In this document: positions 50,175 through 60,824 of the stretch, one piece after another
How the letters are laid out: every line of letters begins with the position of its first letter
How positions within the stretch are numbered: position 1 is the first letter of the stretch
Source of the DNA: Thalassospira lucentensis
GTDB taxonomy: Bacteria > Pseudomonadota > Alphaproteobacteria > Rhodospirillales > Thalassospiraceae
Assembly (NCBI RefSeq): GCF_011806425.1
Contig: NZ_JAATOV010000007.1
Coordinates: 1 to 64,000, forward strand
Reading direction: 5' to 3'
DNA length: 64,000 bases
Notes under the pieces: generated by a model
What the model was told of the DNA's origin: nothing
The model's database searches: none
Seen by the model: only the letters and a program-made list of their open reading frames with translations
Program-made: the position numbers and the translations under genes

Positions 50175-50891
50175 TTACGTCAGCACGTTTACGTGATGAC
50201 CGCCGCCATTATCCTGCGCCCACCACATCATGGCCTCGCGATAGGCGGGCATATTTGGCAGGTCGTTTGAATTTCCGCCGCTGGCCATCACCTGGCCCCA
50301 AGCTTCCATCAGCTTCTCGACAGCGGGCATGCCCAATCCGACATCTTCCCGCCCGCCATGCACGAAATAGGATTTTTGCACTTCGGACCGGTCCACCACC
50401 CAGTCAAACGTGGCCTTTTCGTCTTCGCTTGCCGCGTCGTAAAAATCGATCACGTCCCGATACGCTTGTTTAAGGTCGTCGGGGTTGGCATCCATGATAT
50501 CGGAAATGCGGTTCTCGACTTCTTTTTTCGCGGCCGCAACTTCTGCTTCGGAAAAAAGGCCGCCCGCATTGCTCTTCACCGCATACAGCATCTGACGATC
50601 AAGATCAGGGAACCCAACCGCGTCCCATTCTTCCTCTGTCGTGCCAGACGTTCCGATGATGCCATGCTTGGCATAGCCCGCATCAAGCTTTTCGCGCGCA
50701 ATCATCGCGGCACTGGCAAGGGTGCCCGGTTCGGGCGCTGCTGCAGCCGCAGATTTCTGAGAAGGCACCGTTTGCCGCCCAGAAGACACCCCTACCGCAT
50801 TGCCAGACGTCTGCGATGCCGGCTGCCTTTGCCCCGCATTCGAAGACAAAGTGGCATACCTGTTCATCATAAACCCAGGAATAGACGTCAT
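50175..50891 (-). CDS. Hypothetical protein, 238 aa
   Basis: An intact 238-residue frame with core-genome codon use. The first ~55 residues are low-complexity Ser/Gln/Ala (likely disordered). The remainder is helical and acidic (LFSEAEVAAAKKEVENRISD, ASEDEKATFDWVVDRSEV), ending in a tryptophan- and His-containing stretch (AMMWWAQDNGGGHHVNV). No signal peptide or membrane helix. I do not recognise the family. It stands next to the toxin debris but differs from it in composition. Confidence 0.65.
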   Translation of the reverse strand: MTSIPGFMMNRYATLSSNAGQRQPASQTSGNAVGVSSGRQTVPSQKSAAAAAPEPGTLASAAMIAREKLDAGYAKHGIIGTSGTTEEEWDAVGFPDLDRQMLYAVKSNAGGLFSEAEVAAAKKEVENRISDIMDANPDDLKQAYRDVIDFYDAASEDEKATFDWVVDRSEVQKSYFVHGGREDVGLGMPAVEKLMEAWGQVMASGGNSNDLPNMPAYREAMMWWAQDNGGGHHVNVLT

Positions 50892-50987
50892 GACCGTCCC
50901 TTACGCACAGTAGAGTATCACAATAATAGGGGAACTGACTTTAGGTCACACAACCTTAACAAGCAATTTATTTCCACCTAAACGTGT

Positions 50988-51083
50988 TTACTTAACCACC
51001 GCCTCTAACCGTTTATGCGCCGTGTAAAGCAGCGCCAAAACCAAAATAGCCACCAGCACCAATATCGACCTAAACATCAACAT
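50988..51083 (-). CDS. Possible 31-residue single-helix membrane peptide
   Basis: A short frame starting at ATG 51083 (or 51077) encodes MLMFRSILVLVAILVLALLY followed by a basic tail THKRLEAVVK-like (TAHKRLEAVVK). One hydrophobic helix with a positive C-terminal side is typical of small membrane proteins. The ribosome-binding site is weak. It lies in the 573-base stretch 50892-51464, which otherwise holds only the CCGACA repeat. Confidence 0.35.
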   Translation of the reverse strand: MLMFRSILVLVAILVLALLYTAHKRLEAVVK

Positions 51084-51122
51084 CGAACCCGGAACCTATA
51101 ACGACCACAATATCAACCTGCC

Positions 51123-51170
<48 letters not shown>

Positions 51171-51464
51171 AAAAAGGGACTGAGATACGATGCCCGACAC
51201 AACGAAAATCGCGTCCCCCAAACACAAAAATCCAAACTCAAAAAAGAAGGCCGATTTTAAATAGTATGAGGATTTAAAATGCGGTGCGTCGGGTGATTTT
51301 TTGGTCGTGCGATTTGAGCGTTTTGGGCACGCGTCGATTATTCACTAAAAATGAATAATCAGTCAGAATTTTCGATTTGTGTATTTAATCGCGATCAGGT
51401 CAAATGGCCCAAATTCCCGTTCAAGCCGCCCTCAAAAAAGCGGCCAACCCATGAGAGCCCCGCA

Positions 51465-54400
51465 ATGCCCGCGACCCAAAGCGTGATTTCAAAACTGCCG
51501 CGTCTTACCCCAGACAGATCGCTTGATAGTTTGACGCTCAGTTTCCTCAAAACCCTTGAATCTGAAGGGAAATTTGGCGGCGAAATCCATGCGGACTTCC
51601 CAACCCGGCTGCTTAATGCCACCGATAACAGCGTTTATCAGGTCATGCCGCGCGCCGTGTTGCAGCCAAAATCGCGCGAAGACATCAATATCGTCATGGA
51701 AATGGCTGGGCGCGAGGAATTTAACGAGGTCAAAATCACCCCGCGCGGTGGTGGTACCGGCACCAATGGTCAGTCGCTCAACAACACCATCATTTTGGAT
51801 TCCTCCAAACATCTCAATAACATACTGGGGTTTGACGCTAAAACCGGCTTGGTCCATGTCGAACCGGGCGTGGTGCTTGACCAGCTTAATGCTTGGCTAA
51901 AACCACACGGGTTTTTCTTCCCGCCGGCGGTCTCCACCGCCAGCCGGGCCACCATTGGCGGCATGATCGGATCGGACAGTTCGGGCAAAGGATCGCGGAT
52001 TTATGGCAAAACCAGCCATTATATCCACGATATGACCACGGTGCTGATTGATGGTACGGATTTCAAAACATCGGCGCTAAGTGCTTCTGATGCAAAGGAA
52101 ATCATGGCGCGCGAGGATCGCACCGGATCGCTTTATCGCACGGTATTTGATGAAATAGCCCCACGTCGCGACCTGATCAAGGCAACCTTCCCGGAAATGA
52201 ACCGCGGGCTTACGGGCTACAACCTGAAAGAAGCCGTTTCCGATCAAGGGGATATGAACCTTTCCTTCTTGCTCGCCGGGTCTGAGGGCAGCCTTGGCAT
52301 GGTCAAGGAAATCACCCTGCGCGTCATCCCCCTGCCCAAGCACAAAGCCGTCACGGTTGTCCGCTATGACAGCTTTGATAGTGCCCTTCGCCATGTGCAA
52401 ACCCTTGTAAAGTTTGATCCTGTCGCGATTGAAAGCATCGATGACAAGGTCATGAAACTGGCCGAGCAGGATGAAAGCTGGCACATGCTGGGCAAGTTGC
52501 TGGGCACAGATACCAGCAAGGTGCAAACGCGCGGCTTTAATGTTGTTGAATTCATTGGCGAAACTGTCGAAGAAGTTGCCGCAAAACAGGCCGAACTTGC
52601 CAGCCACCTGACCGCCAACCCAGATGCCGATTACGCCCCCATTGGCTGGGTACAGGCCACCGATCCGGCCCAAATCGCCGCCATCTGGTCGATCCGGGCC
52701 AAATCTGTTGGCTTGCTTGGCAATCTGGAAGGCAAACGCCGCGCCACCCCATTTGTCGAAGATACCGCCGTCCCGCCGGAAAATCTGGCTGATTTTATCG
52801 CCGAGTTCCGCGCCTTACTGGATGCCGAGGGCCTTGATTACGGCATGTTTGGCCATGTCGATGTCGGCTGCCTGCATGTCCGCCCATTGCTTGATATGAT
52901 GGACGACGAAGACGAAGCGCGCATCCGCCGTGTTTCGGACGCAGTTGCCGATCTGACCAAACGCTATAACGGGCTGATTTGGGGTGAACATGGCAAGGGT
53001 TTCCGCGGCGAATATTCCCCGATTTATTTCGGGCCAGAGCTTTATGAAAGCTTGCGCCGTATCAAGGAAGCCTTTGATCCGGAAGGACAACTCAATCCCG
53101 GCAAGATCGCATCGCCCTATTCGAAAAACACACCGATCACCGCGATTGACGCGGCCCCAATGCGGGGCCAGTTTGATCGCCAAATCGAAGAAAAACTGCG
53201 CGACGAGTACCTTAATGCCACGCGTTGTAACGGCAATGGCGCGTGCTTTAACTGGGATCTGATGGACCCGATGTGTCCATCCTATAAGGTCACGCGCAAT
53301 CGTGTACACTCGCCCAAGGGGCGGGCTGGCATGATGCGCGAATGGATCCGGCAAATTTCGGTTGGCACCGACCCAATGAACCAGGATTTGGCGGTGATCA
53401 ACGCGCGTGACTTTTCCCATGATGTGTACGAAGCCATGGCAGGCTGCCTATCGTGTAAGGCCTGTGCGGGCCAATGCCCGGTCAAGGTCGACATCCCGGA
53501 AATGAAATCGCGGTTCTTGGAAACCTATCACACCCGCTATAAGCGCCCCATAAAGGACTATGTGATTGCCAAGCTGGAATATATTGCACCCCTAATGGCG
53601 ACGGCCCCAGCGCTGTTTAACACCCTGCAATCCACCCCGCCGATGCCATGGATTTTCAAGCGGTTCATTGGCCTGACCGACCTGCCCAAGCTCACGCGAC
53701 AAAGCTTGAAATCGGGGCTACGCCAACGCGGTATTGGCCGGTTTAAACAGGCCGAACTTGATGCGCTTACCCCCGATGAAAAAGCCAAGGCCGTCATCCT
53801 TGTGCAGGATTGCTTTACCACCCATTACGATACCGATGTGGTGCTTGCCCATGTCGACCTTTTGCAAACCCTTGGATATCGGGTATTTGTCCCGCCCTAC
53901 CGGGCCAATGGCAAGGCGATGCACGTTAAAGGCTTCCTGAAAAAGTTCGATTATCAGGCCAAACAAAACGACATCGTCTATGGCAAAATCGCCAAATCCG
54001 GTGTGGCAATGGTCGGTATTGAGGCCAGCGTCACCCTGACCTATCGCCAAGAATACGCCCAGCGCCTGTCGGGGCGTCCGGATTACCGCGTGCACCTGTT
54101 CCATGAATGGTTGGCCGCCGAAATCGCCGAAGGCCGCCTCAACGCACCCAAAATTGATAACAGTGTTAACACCACACCCGCGGCAAGCCTGTTCCCCCAT
54201 TGCACCGAAAAAACATCCCTTCCAGATGTTGGCGTAAAATGGCAACAAATCTTTGCCGCCTTTGGCCTTACGCTCACCACTGAAAAGACCGGCTGCTGCG
54301 GCATGGCGGGGGTTTATGGCCACGAAACCCGCCATCAAGAAACCTCGCGCGAACTCTATGATATGAGCTGGAAAAAGAAGGTCGATCAAACGGGGGCGGC

Positions 54401-54503
54401 AAACATGCTCGTCACCGGTTTCTCCTGCCGTTGTCAGGTCAAACGCTACGAAGGCGCAAAACCGCAGCATCCGGTGGAGTATCTGGCGCGGCATTTGGTT
54501 TAA
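51465..54503 (+). CDS. ydiJ: YdiJ-type FAD/Fe-S D-2-hydroxyglutarate dehydrogenase
   Basis: A 1012-residue flavo-iron-sulfur protein. Start ATG 51465 (MPATQSVISK) is preferred over in-frame 51351 because the extra residues are unlike the family. N-terminal FAD-binding PCMH domain (ITPRGGGTGTNGQSLN; GGMIGSDSSGKGS), then the FAD-linked C-terminal domain (GLIWGEHGKGFRGEY). Next are 4Fe-4S cysteines (CLSCKACAGQCPVKVDIPE near residue 660) and a CCG domain (KTGCCGMAGVYGHE near 940). E. coli YdiJ oxidises D-2-hydroxyglutarate; the same reaction is likely. Confidence 0.9.
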   Translation: MPATQSVISKLPRLTPDRSLDSLTLSFLKTLESEGKFGGEIHADFPTRLLNATDNSVYQVMPRAVLQPKSREDINIVMEMAGREEFNEVKITPRGGGTGTNGQSLNNTIILDSSKHLNNILGFDAKTGLVHVEPGVVLDQLNAWLKPHGFFFPPAVSTASRATIGGMIGSDSSGKGSRIYGKTSHYIHDMTTVLIDGTDFKTSALSASDAKEIMAREDRTGSLYRTVFDEIAPRRDLIKATFPEMNRGLTGYNLKEAVSDQGDMNLSFLLAGSEGSLGMVKEITLRVIPLPKHKAVTVVRYDSFDSALRHVQTLVKFDPVAIESIDDKVMKLAEQDESWHMLGKLLGTDTSKVQTRGFNVVEFIGETVEEVAAKQAELASHLTANPDADYAPIGWVQATDPAQIAAIWSIRAKSVGLLGNLEGKRRATPFVEDTAVPPENLADFIAEFRALLDAEGLDYGMFGHVDVGCLHVRPLLDMMDDEDEARIRRVSDAVADLTKRYNGLIWGEHGKGFRGEYSPIYFGPELYESLRRIKEAFDPEGQLNPGKIASPYSKNTPITAIDAAPMRGQFDRQIEEKLRDEYLNATRCNGNGACFNWDLMDPMCPSYKVTRNRVHSPKGRAGMMREWIRQISVGTDPMNQDLAVINARDFSHDVYEAMAGCLSCKACAGQCPVKVDIPEMKSRFLETYHTRYKRPIKDYVIAKLEYIAPLMATAPALFNTLQSTPPMPWIFKRFIGLTDLPKLTRQSLKSGLRQRGIGRFKQAELDALTPDEKAKAVILVQDCFTTHYDTDVVLAHVDLLQTLGYRVFVPPYRANGKAMHVKGFLKKFDYQAKQNDIVYGKIAKSGVAMVGIEASVTLTYRQEYAQRLSGRPDYRVHLFHEWLAAEIAEGRLNAPKIDNSVNTTPAASLFPHCTEKTSLPDVGVKWQQIFAAFGLTLTTEKTGCCGMAGVYGHETRHQETSRELYDMSWKKKVDQTGAANMLVTGFSCRCQVKRYEGAKPQHPVEYLARHLV

Positions 54504-54512
54504 GGATAAGAG

Positions 54513-54704
54513 ATGGAACTCATACAAAACATCCTTGGTACGATTATCGCGTTTGCAGTTGGCATATTCGTCGTCCGGGTTTTCTGGGTAAGCGGTAGAG
54601 ATCGCCGATCCAGCGACAGCCGAGAGCACGGCTCCCTTCCCGGCACGCACTATTATTCCGGATCGAATGACGGCACCGGATCTGATTCCGGTGGTCGACC
54701 ATAA
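54513..54704 (+). CDS. Small single-helix membrane protein, 63 aa
   Basis: ATG 54513 follows AAGGATAAGAG, 9 bases after the ydiJ stop, so it is probably translated from the ydiJ transcript. One transmembrane helix (LGTIIAFAVGIFVVRVFWV) is followed by a Ser/Gly/Asp-rich hydrophilic tail. Unknown function. Confidence 0.6.
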   Translation: MELIQNILGTIIAFAVGIFVVRVFWVSGRDRRSSDSREHGSLPGTHYYSGSNDGTGSDSGGRP

Positions 54705-54759
54705 TTATCTCTGAAAGTCAGACGTCTAAGGCCACGAAACCCGCCATCAGGAGCCCCCA

Positions 54760-55071
54760 ATGATCCGTCACATCGTTTTGATCAAATTTAAAGCTGGCAT
54801 TGATCAAGCGACGATTGAGCGTCAGTTTGATTCCTTGGCTGATCTTGGTAAAGAAATTGCGGGGATGCGGGGGTTTGATGGTGGATTTTCGGTGAGTCCG
54901 GAAAAGATGGAACAGGGGTTTCGTCACGGGTTCTGTGTTGATTTTGATGATGTCGCGGCGCGCGATGCCTATTTAGCGCATCCAACCCATCAGGCATTGG
55001 GGGCCGAGCTGGTCGCGGCGGCCGATGGCGGGATTTCCGGATTGATCGTGTTTGATTTGGAGATGTCATAA
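54760..55071 (+). CDS. Dabb (stress-responsive A/B barrel) domain protein
   Basis: A 103-residue single-domain protein with the Dabb pattern: MIRHIVLIKFKAG at the N-terminus, GGFSVSPEKMEQGFRHGFCV and YLAHPTHQALG. Dimeric alpha-beta barrels of this kind occur in stress proteins and small cyclases; the role here is unknown. CAGGAGCCCCCA precedes ATG 54760. Just upstream (54730-54749) is a 20 bp exact copy of part of ydiJ. Confidence 0.88.
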   Translation: MIRHIVLIKFKAGIDQATIERQFDSLADLGKEIAGMRGFDGGFSVSPEKMEQGFRHGFCVDFDDVAARDAYLAHPTHQALGAELVAAADGGISGLIVFDLEMS

Positions 55072-55099
55072 AAAAGGGAGCAGATGCAGATCTGCTCCC
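55070..55099 (-). terminator. Rho-independent terminator of the chemoreceptor gene
   Basis: On the minus strand GGGAGCAGAT (55099-55090) pairs with ATCTGCTCCC (55085-55076) across a 4-base loop and is followed by six T, 35 bases past the chemoreceptor stop. Confidence 0.85.
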
Positions 55100-55133
55100 C
55101 GTGCGTGCCAAGATGATTTCTTGGATTGGCTTG

Positions 55134-56636
55134 TTAGCGCGTCAGGACTTCGGCGGCTTTGCGCGTTTGTGTGACGGACTTTTCAACACCTTCCGAGATT
55201 GTTCTGATTTCACCCAGTCTATTGACCAGTTCCTCGACCGAGACGGCCATTGTTTGCATGTTGTGCGACACGCTATCTGTGACCGCACTTTGTTCTTCGA
55301 CCGAGGATGAGATGCTTGTCACACTGTCGCGGGCGGTTTCGATGGAGCCGCGAATGGTTTCAAGTGACTGAACGACTTCGTTGGAAATTTCCTGCACGCC
55401 ACTGATTTCCGAGGAAATCTGATCGGTGGCCTTGGCCGCCTGATTGGCGAGGTTTTTGACTTCGTTTGCCACGACGGCAAACCCCTTGCCAGCGTCGCCA
55501 GCACGGGCTGATTCAATCGTCGCATTAAGGGCGAGCAAGTTAATCTGCCCCGCAATCCCACGGATAACTTCGACAATCCCGGTCATCGCATCCACAACCT
55601 CGGCCATTTTCTGGGTCGATTGGTTGGCATTGACGGTTTGGGTAAAGGCGTGCTCCGTCTCGTCACGGCTTTGGACCATGCTGCGCGAAATTTCGGCGAT
55701 AGAGGCCGATAATTCTTCGGCACTGGCGGCCACGGTTTGCACCGAGTTTGCACTTTGCTCTGCAGCCGATGAACCACTGACGGCGGCATTTTCAAGATTT
55801 ACGATATTGGCATCAATGTCAGCGAAATTCTCATCAATCATGACTTTGAGATCGACGAGAAGCTGGACCTGCTCGCTGACGTCTGTGGCGAGTTTGATCA
55901 CGCGTTCTGGTTTGCCATGGGGATCGAAAATCGGATTATAGGTGGCTTCAAGCCAAACCGGCATACCGCCCTTGCCAACCCGTTTAAATTGGGCGGCCTG
56001 AACATTGCCTTTGCGCAGGTTTTCCCAGAAATCCTTGTATTCAGATGATTGGTCATAGCCCGGCTCGACAAACATGCTGTGATGTTTGCCGATCACCTCT
56101 TCCTTGGTATAGCCCATTGTTTTCAGGAAGTTCTCGTTGGCGGTCAGGATTTTGCCGTTGAGATCAAATTCAATGGTCGCTTGCGAGCGGTCGATGGCAT
56201 TGACCAGCCCGGCGGCCAAGGCGCGTTCTTTGCGGCGCGCGGTAATGTCCGTGGCAAACTTGATAACTTTAACCGGCTTGCCCGATGCATTTAAAATCGG
56301 ATTATAGGTGGCTTCAAGAAACACAGTTTCACCGTCTTTGCGGATGCGCTCAAACATGCCGCCTTCAAAGCTGCCTTCGGAAAGTTTTTTCCAGAAAGCC
56401 TCATATTCGGGGCTTTTCACTTCTGCTTGCGGGACGAAAATCGCGTGTTGCTTTCCGACAACTTCATCGAGTTCATAGCCCATGACATCTAGGAAATTTT
56501 GGTTGGCATGGATGATTTTGCCATCCATCGAAAATTCAATCACCGCCATCGATTTGCTAAGTGCTTGATATATTTGTTCGCCTTGTTGCGTCGAACGTCC
56601 CGCCCCGAAAATACTCAGCCCCATTATCTTTCCCAT
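55134..56636 (-). CDS. Soluble PAS-PAS methyl-accepting chemotaxis protein
   Basis: A 500-residue cytoplasmic chemoreceptor with no transmembrane helix. Two PAS domains (~residues 18-130 and ~140-255), each with the EATYNPI-DxxGKPxxVIKxATDIT/V pattern seen in BdlA/Aer-like receptors. A short signalling domain follows, with hairpin tip [20 protein letters not shown] and [24 protein letters not shown] domains of this kind often bind haem or FAD and sense oxygen or redox state. Start at 56636 ([10 protein letters not shown]); ATG 56624 is an alternative. Confidence 0.93.
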   Translation of the reverse strand: MGKIMGLSIFGAGRSTQQGEQIYQALSKSMAVIEFSMDGKIIHANQNFLDVMGYELDEVVGKQHAIFVPQAEVKSPEYEAFWKKLSEGSFEGGMFERIRKDGETVFLEATYNPILNASGKPVKVIKFATDITARRKERALAAGLVNAIDRSQATIEFDLNGKILTANENFLKTMGYTKEEVIGKHHSMFVEPGYDQSSEYKDFWENLRKGNVQAAQFKRVGKGGMPVWLEATYNPIFDPHGKPERVIKLATDVSEQVQLLVDLKVMIDENFADIDANIVNLENAAVSGSSAAEQSANSVQTVAASAEELSASIAEISRSMVQSRDETEHAFTQTVNANQSTQKMAEVVDAMTGIVEVIRGIAGQINLLALNATIESARAGDAGKGFAVVANEVKNLANQAAKATDQISSEISGVQEISNEVVQSLETIRGSIETARDSVTSISSSVEEQSAVTDSVSHNMQTMAVSVEELVNRLGEIRTISEGVEKSVTQTRKAAEVLTR

Positions 56637-56952
56637 TTAAATTACTGTTTCAACATGGAGACGATCCGAATTCTCCATAAGAGCAATAACGACTATACTT
56701 AGGTATTGTTCCCTTTTAAACTTACAAGAGTATTAGGCCGATAATTTCGCCACAGCGTCGGCGCAGCCTTTACATTCCCATCGTCCCGACGGCCTATACC
56801 CACCTCTCCTTGCGTAAGATCAATGAGCGGTGCGCCATAGTGACCTAGGATCATTCCATAAATTGGTGCGTTGCATATAAAGGCGAACTCTGATCACCTG
56901 TATCGATCAAGGATTGTTTTGCCCTTGCCATATCCTGCCTTTGGAGAACGGA
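56637..56952. other. 316-base divergent intergenic region
   Basis: It separates the chemoreceptor (minus) from the yhiI-like gene (plus). AT-rich near 56680-56730; a GCCGATAA at 56737-56744 resembles a sigma-28 -10 box but points away from the chemoreceptor. No other element is convincing. Confidence 0.35.
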
Positions 56953-57987
56953 ATGAAAAGTCTGCGTGGTCTGTTGATCGTTCTTATCGTAATTTTTGCG
57001 GCCGCAGGTGGTGGCTATTATTACTGGCAATCGCAGCAATCCGAACTGCCCGACTATATCGCATCGGGCAACGGCCGGATCGAAGCCGAAGAAATCCGTG
57101 TTGCCACCAAATACGCCGGTCGGGTCGATGCGGTTCTGGTCGATGAAGGCGATCGCGTTACCGCCGGACAGATTTTGGCCCAAATGGACACAGCCGAACT
57201 TTTGGCAAGCAAAGCCAAAGCCACCGCAGAAGTTGCCCGCGCCCAGCAAGGCATTGCCGAAGCGAAGGCCGAGATTGTCCAGCGCCAAAGCGAATTATCC
57301 TTTAGCCAGCAGCAGCTGACCCGCGCCAAAGAACTTGTCAAAAACAACAACATTTCCCGAGAGCAGCTTGATCAGCGCCAAGCCAACCGCGACGCCGCGC
57401 GCGCAGGGTTAAGTGCATCACGCGCGCACTTGACCAGTGCGGAACGTGGTGTTGAGGCCGCCCAGGCCGAACTGCGCCGTATTCAGGTGCAGATTGATGA
57501 TTCCGTCCTGCGTGCGCCGCGCGATGGCCGGGTGCAATATCGTTTGGCCGAACCCGGTGAAGTATTGGCCGGTGGCGGCCCCGTGGTCACAATGATTGAC
57601 CTGACCGATGTTTACATGAATGTGTTCTTGCCAACCCGTCAGGCAGGATTGGCCTTTGTTGGCAATGAAGCCCGCATTGTTCTAGATGCGGCCCCCAATT
57701 TTGTCATCCCGGCCAAAGTGACCTTTGTCGCCGATGACGCGCAATTCACCCCGCGTGAGGTCGAAACCCGCGAAGAACGCGACAAACTTATGTTTCGGGT
57801 CACGGTACGCATTGATCGGGAATTGCTTGCCGAGCATATCAAACGGGTGAAAACCGGCCTGCCCGGTGAAACCTATATCATGCTGGGCGACACCCACACG
57901 TGGCCGGAAAACCTGCACGTTAATCTGCCTGACGCACCAAATGCGACTGACACCAATGCAAACGCATCCCAAGGCACGCCGGAATGA
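56953..57987 (+). CDS. yhiI: HlyD-family periplasmic adaptor (YhiI-like)
   Basis: A membrane-fusion protein of 344 residues from ATG 56953 (GGAG upstream; the in-frame ATG at 56914 adds unlike sequence). N-terminal membrane anchor [22 protein letters not shown], biotinyl-lipoyl half [20 protein letters not shown], a coiled-coil hairpin (~80-190), the second lipoyl half and a beta-barrel. Its stop overlaps the next start (ATGA). With the RbbA- and YhhJ-like genes it should form an ABC exporter spanning the periplasm, probably with a TolC partner encoded elsewhere. Confidence 0.9.
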   Translation: MKSLRGLLIVLIVIFAAAGGGYYYWQSQQSELPDYIASGNGRIEAEEIRVATKYAGRVDAVLVDEGDRVTAGQILAQMDTAELLASKAKATAEVARAQQGIAEAKAEIVQRQSELSFSQQQLTRAKELVKNNNISREQLDQRQANRDAARAGLSASRAHLTSAERGVEAAQAELRRIQVQIDDSVLRAPRDGRVQYRLAEPGEVLAGGGPVVTMIDLTDVYMNVFLPTRQAGLAFVGNEARIVLDAAPNFVIPAKVTFVADDAQFTPREVETREERDKLMFRVTVRIDRELLAEHIKRVKTGLPGETYIMLGDTHTWPENLHVNLPDAPNATDTNANASQGTPE

Positions 57988-60821
57988 GCAGCGGTGACGA
58001 TATGGCGCCCATTACAGATACCAATGGCGATCTAGATCGGGCTGCGCCGGTTGCGGTGCGGCTTCAATCTGTTCGCCATCACTATGGCAAGGTCACGGCC
58101 CTTGATAGCATTGATCTGGAAATCCCGACGGGCCAGACCATCGGCTTTATCGGCCCGGATGGGGTGGGTAAATCCACCACCCTTGCGCTGATTTCCGGGG
58201 CACGTAAAGTGCAAGACGGGGTGGTTGAAACCCTTGGCGGATCGATGGCGGACGGCACGCATCGTAACAGTGTCCTGCCCAAAATCGCCTATATGCCACA
58301 GGGGTTGGGCAAAAACCTGTATATGGATTTAACCATCCGCGAGAATCTAGAATTCTTTGGGCGGCTGTTTGGTCAAAGCAAGCGTGAGCGCGATGAACGC
58401 ATTACGCGTTTGGTCCGGGCCACCGGGCTTGATCCGTTTACCGAACGTCCGGCGGGTAAGCTTTCGGGTGGGATGAAGCAGAAACTTGGGCTGTGTTGTG
58501 CGCTGATCCATGATCCGGAAATCCTGATTTTGGATGAACCGACCACAGGGGTTGATCCGTTATCGCGACGCCAATTCTGGGAACTGATTGACGCGATCCG
58601 ACAAACCCAGGGCCATATGACGGTTCTGGTGGCGACGGCATATATGGATGAAGCTGCGCGGTTTGATCATTTGATCGCGATGAATGATGGCAAGGTTCTG
58701 GCGACCGGAACGGCCGATGCGCTGTTAAGCCGAACCAACACCGACAACCTTGAAGCAGCCTTTATCGCCCTTTTGCCCGAGGATGAGCAGCGCGGTCACC
58801 AGGCCTTGAAAATCCCGCCGCGCACCGTCACAGACGACGTCCCGGCCATCGTGGCCGAGCACTTAACCCAGCGATTTGGTGATTTTACAGCGGTTGATGA
58901 TGTCAGCTTTCGCATTGAGAAAGGCGAGATTTTCGGCTTTCTCGGATCGAACGGGTGCGGCAAAACAACCACCATGAAAATGCTGACCGGGCTTTTGGCG
59001 GCGACCGAGGGGACGGCAGAACTATTTGGTAAACCGGTGGATGGGCAGGATATCGAACTGCGCCGCCGGGTTGGTTATATGAGTCAGGCCTTTTCGCTTT
59101 ATGCCGAACTGACGGTTTTGCAAAACCTTGAACTGCATGCACGGCTGTTTCATTTGCCATCCGACAAGATCAAACCCCGCATTGATGACCTGTCAGAACG
59201 GTTTGGATTGGCACCGTATCATTCTGAAATGGCGGAACAATTACCGCTTGGCGTGCGGCAACGTTTGTCACTGGCTGTGGCGATCATACACAATCCGGAA
59301 ATCCTGATTTTAGATGAACCGACATCCGGGGTCGATCCGATTGCACGCGATCAGTTTTGGCAATTGCTGGTGGAGCTTTCGCGCGATCAAGGGGTCACGA
59401 TTTTTATCTCGACCCATTTCATGAATGAAGCTGAACGGTGTGACCGCATTTCATTGATGCATGCCGGTAAGGTTTTGATCAGTGACACGCCAGACGCCAT
59501 TACCAAAGAACGCGGCTGCGACACGCTGGAAGAAGCATTTATCCGTTATCTGGAAGAAGCCAGCGGCGAGGATGAGGCGAACGATCCTGCGAACAAGGGA
59601 AGCGCGAAAAAAGCCGATACGGATGCAGATCCCCTCGCCGCCCTTGCGCGTGACGATACCAGCTCGGCCCATTGGCAACCGGCAAAGGCATCGTGGTTTA
59701 GTTTCAGGCGGCTGTGGGCCTATTCCCTGCGTGAAACGATGGAGCTTGTGCGCGATCCGATCCGGTTGATGTTTGCCCTGATCGGGACTGCGATCCTGAT
59801 GCCGGTATTTGGCTATGGGATTACGTTTGATGTTGAAAATCTGACCTATGCGGTTCTCGACCGCGATCAAACCGCAGAAAGCCGGACCTATATCGAAAAC
59901 CTTTCAGGATCGCGGTATTTTGAGCAACAGCCCCCGCTTTTAAGCAATGATGATCTTGAGGCGCGTTTGCTGTCGGGCGACATTGCGCTGGCGATTGAAA
60001 TTCCGCCGGGATTTGGCCGCGATGTCGGCCGTGGGGCCAGCCCGGAAATCGCCGCGACGATTGATGGCACAATGCCATTTCGTGCCGAGACCATTCATGG
60101 CTATGTCGAAGGCATTCATCAACGGTATCTGGATGAACATACCAAGCGCGATGTTGGGCAATCGGGCCAAAGCCAGCCGATGCAAATCGAAGCGCGCTAT
60201 CGCTATAATCAGGATTTCAAAAGCATCTATTCCATGGTGCCATCGGTCATCGCCCTTTTATTGATGTTTATCCCCGCGGTTTTGATGGCAGTTGGTGTGG
60301 TGCGTGAAAAAGAATTGGGATCAATCACCAACCTTTATGTCACGCCAGTTTCACGGCTTGAATTCCTGCTGGGTAAGCAACTGCCCTATGTCGGATTGGG
60401 GATGGTCAATTTTGTTTTGATGACGGCGATGGCGCTGTTTTGGTTTGGCGTGCCGATCCGGGGCAATGGATTGACGCTTTTGATTGGTGCGGTGTTGTTT
60501 GTGATTTCGACAACCGGCTTGGGACTTTTGATTTCGTCCTTCACCAACACCCAGATTGCCGCACTGTTTGGGACTGCGATTGCGACGATGGTGCCATCGG
60601 TGATGTTTTCTGGGATGATGCAGCCGGTGTCATCGCTTGAAGGTGCGCCAGCGGTTTTATCGGTGATTATCCCAACATCGCATTTCATGTCGATCAGTGT
60701 CGGGACCTTTACCAAGGCGCTTGGATTTGGCGCGCTTTATCCGGAATTGCTGCATCTTGCATTGTTCTTCCCGATCTTGACTGGGCTTTCGATGCTGCTT
60801 TTGAAAAAGCAGGAGGTATAA
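57984..60821 (+). CDS. rbbA: Fused double-ATPase ABC exporter with ABC-2 membrane domain (RbbA/YhiH-like)
   Basis: A 945-residue protein: ATPase 1 (residues ~25-245; [31 protein letters not shown]), ATPase 2 (~290-510; [32 protein letters not shown]), then an ABC-2 type membrane domain (~570-945, six helices). The second signature (LPLGV instead of LSGG) is as in this family. E. coli RbbA was reported as ribosome-associated, but gene order with yhiI and yhhJ suggests export. Overlaps the previous gene by 4 bases. Confidence 0.92.
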   Translation: MSSGDDMAPITDTNGDLDRAAPVAVRLQSVRHHYGKVTALDSIDLEIPTGQTIGFIGPDGVGKSTTLALISGARKVQDGVVETLGGSMADGTHRNSVLPKIAYMPQGLGKNLYMDLTIRENLEFFGRLFGQSKRERDERITRLVRATGLDPFTERPAGKLSGGMKQKLGLCCALIHDPEILILDEPTTGVDPLSRRQFWELIDAIRQTQGHMTVLVATAYMDEAARFDHLIAMNDGKVLATGTADALLSRTNTDNLEAAFIALLPEDEQRGHQALKIPPRTVTDDVPAIVAEHLTQRFGDFTAVDDVSFRIEKGEIFGFLGSNGCGKTTTMKMLTGLLAATEGTAELFGKPVDGQDIELRRRVGYMSQAFSLYAELTVLQNLELHARLFHLPSDKIKPRIDDLSERFGLAPYHSEMAEQLPLGVRQRLSLAVAIIHNPEILILDEPTSGVDPIARDQFWQLLVELSRDQGVTIFISTHFMNEAERCDRISLMHAGKVLISDTPDAITKERGCDTLEEAFIRYLEEASGEDEANDPANKGSAKKADTDADPLAALARDDTSSAHWQPAKASWFSFRRLWAYSLRETMELVRDPIRLMFALIGTAILMPVFGYGITFDVENLTYAVLDRDQTAESRTYIENLSGSRYFEQQPPLLSNDDLEARLLSGDIALAIEIPPGFGRDVGRGASPEIAATIDGTMPFRAETIHGYVEGIHQRYLDEHTKRDVGQSGQSQPMQIEARYRYNQDFKSIYSMVPSVIALLLMFIPAVLMAVGVVREKELGSITNLYVTPVSRLEFLLGKQLPYVGLGMVNFVLMTAMALFWFGVPIRGNGLTLLIGAVLFVISTTGLGLLISSFTNTQIAALFGTAIATMVPSVMFSGMMQPVSSLEGAPAVLSVIIPTSHFMSISVGTFTKALGFGALYPELLHLALFFPILTGLSMLLLKKQEV

Positions 60822-60824
60822 GAC

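Noticed and set aside
56717..56744. Sigma-28-like promoter (TAAA-N16-GCCGATAA) near the chemoreceptor
   Set aside because: It points away from the chemoreceptor gene, the spacer is one base long, and an 8-mer is expected about twice by chance in this window.
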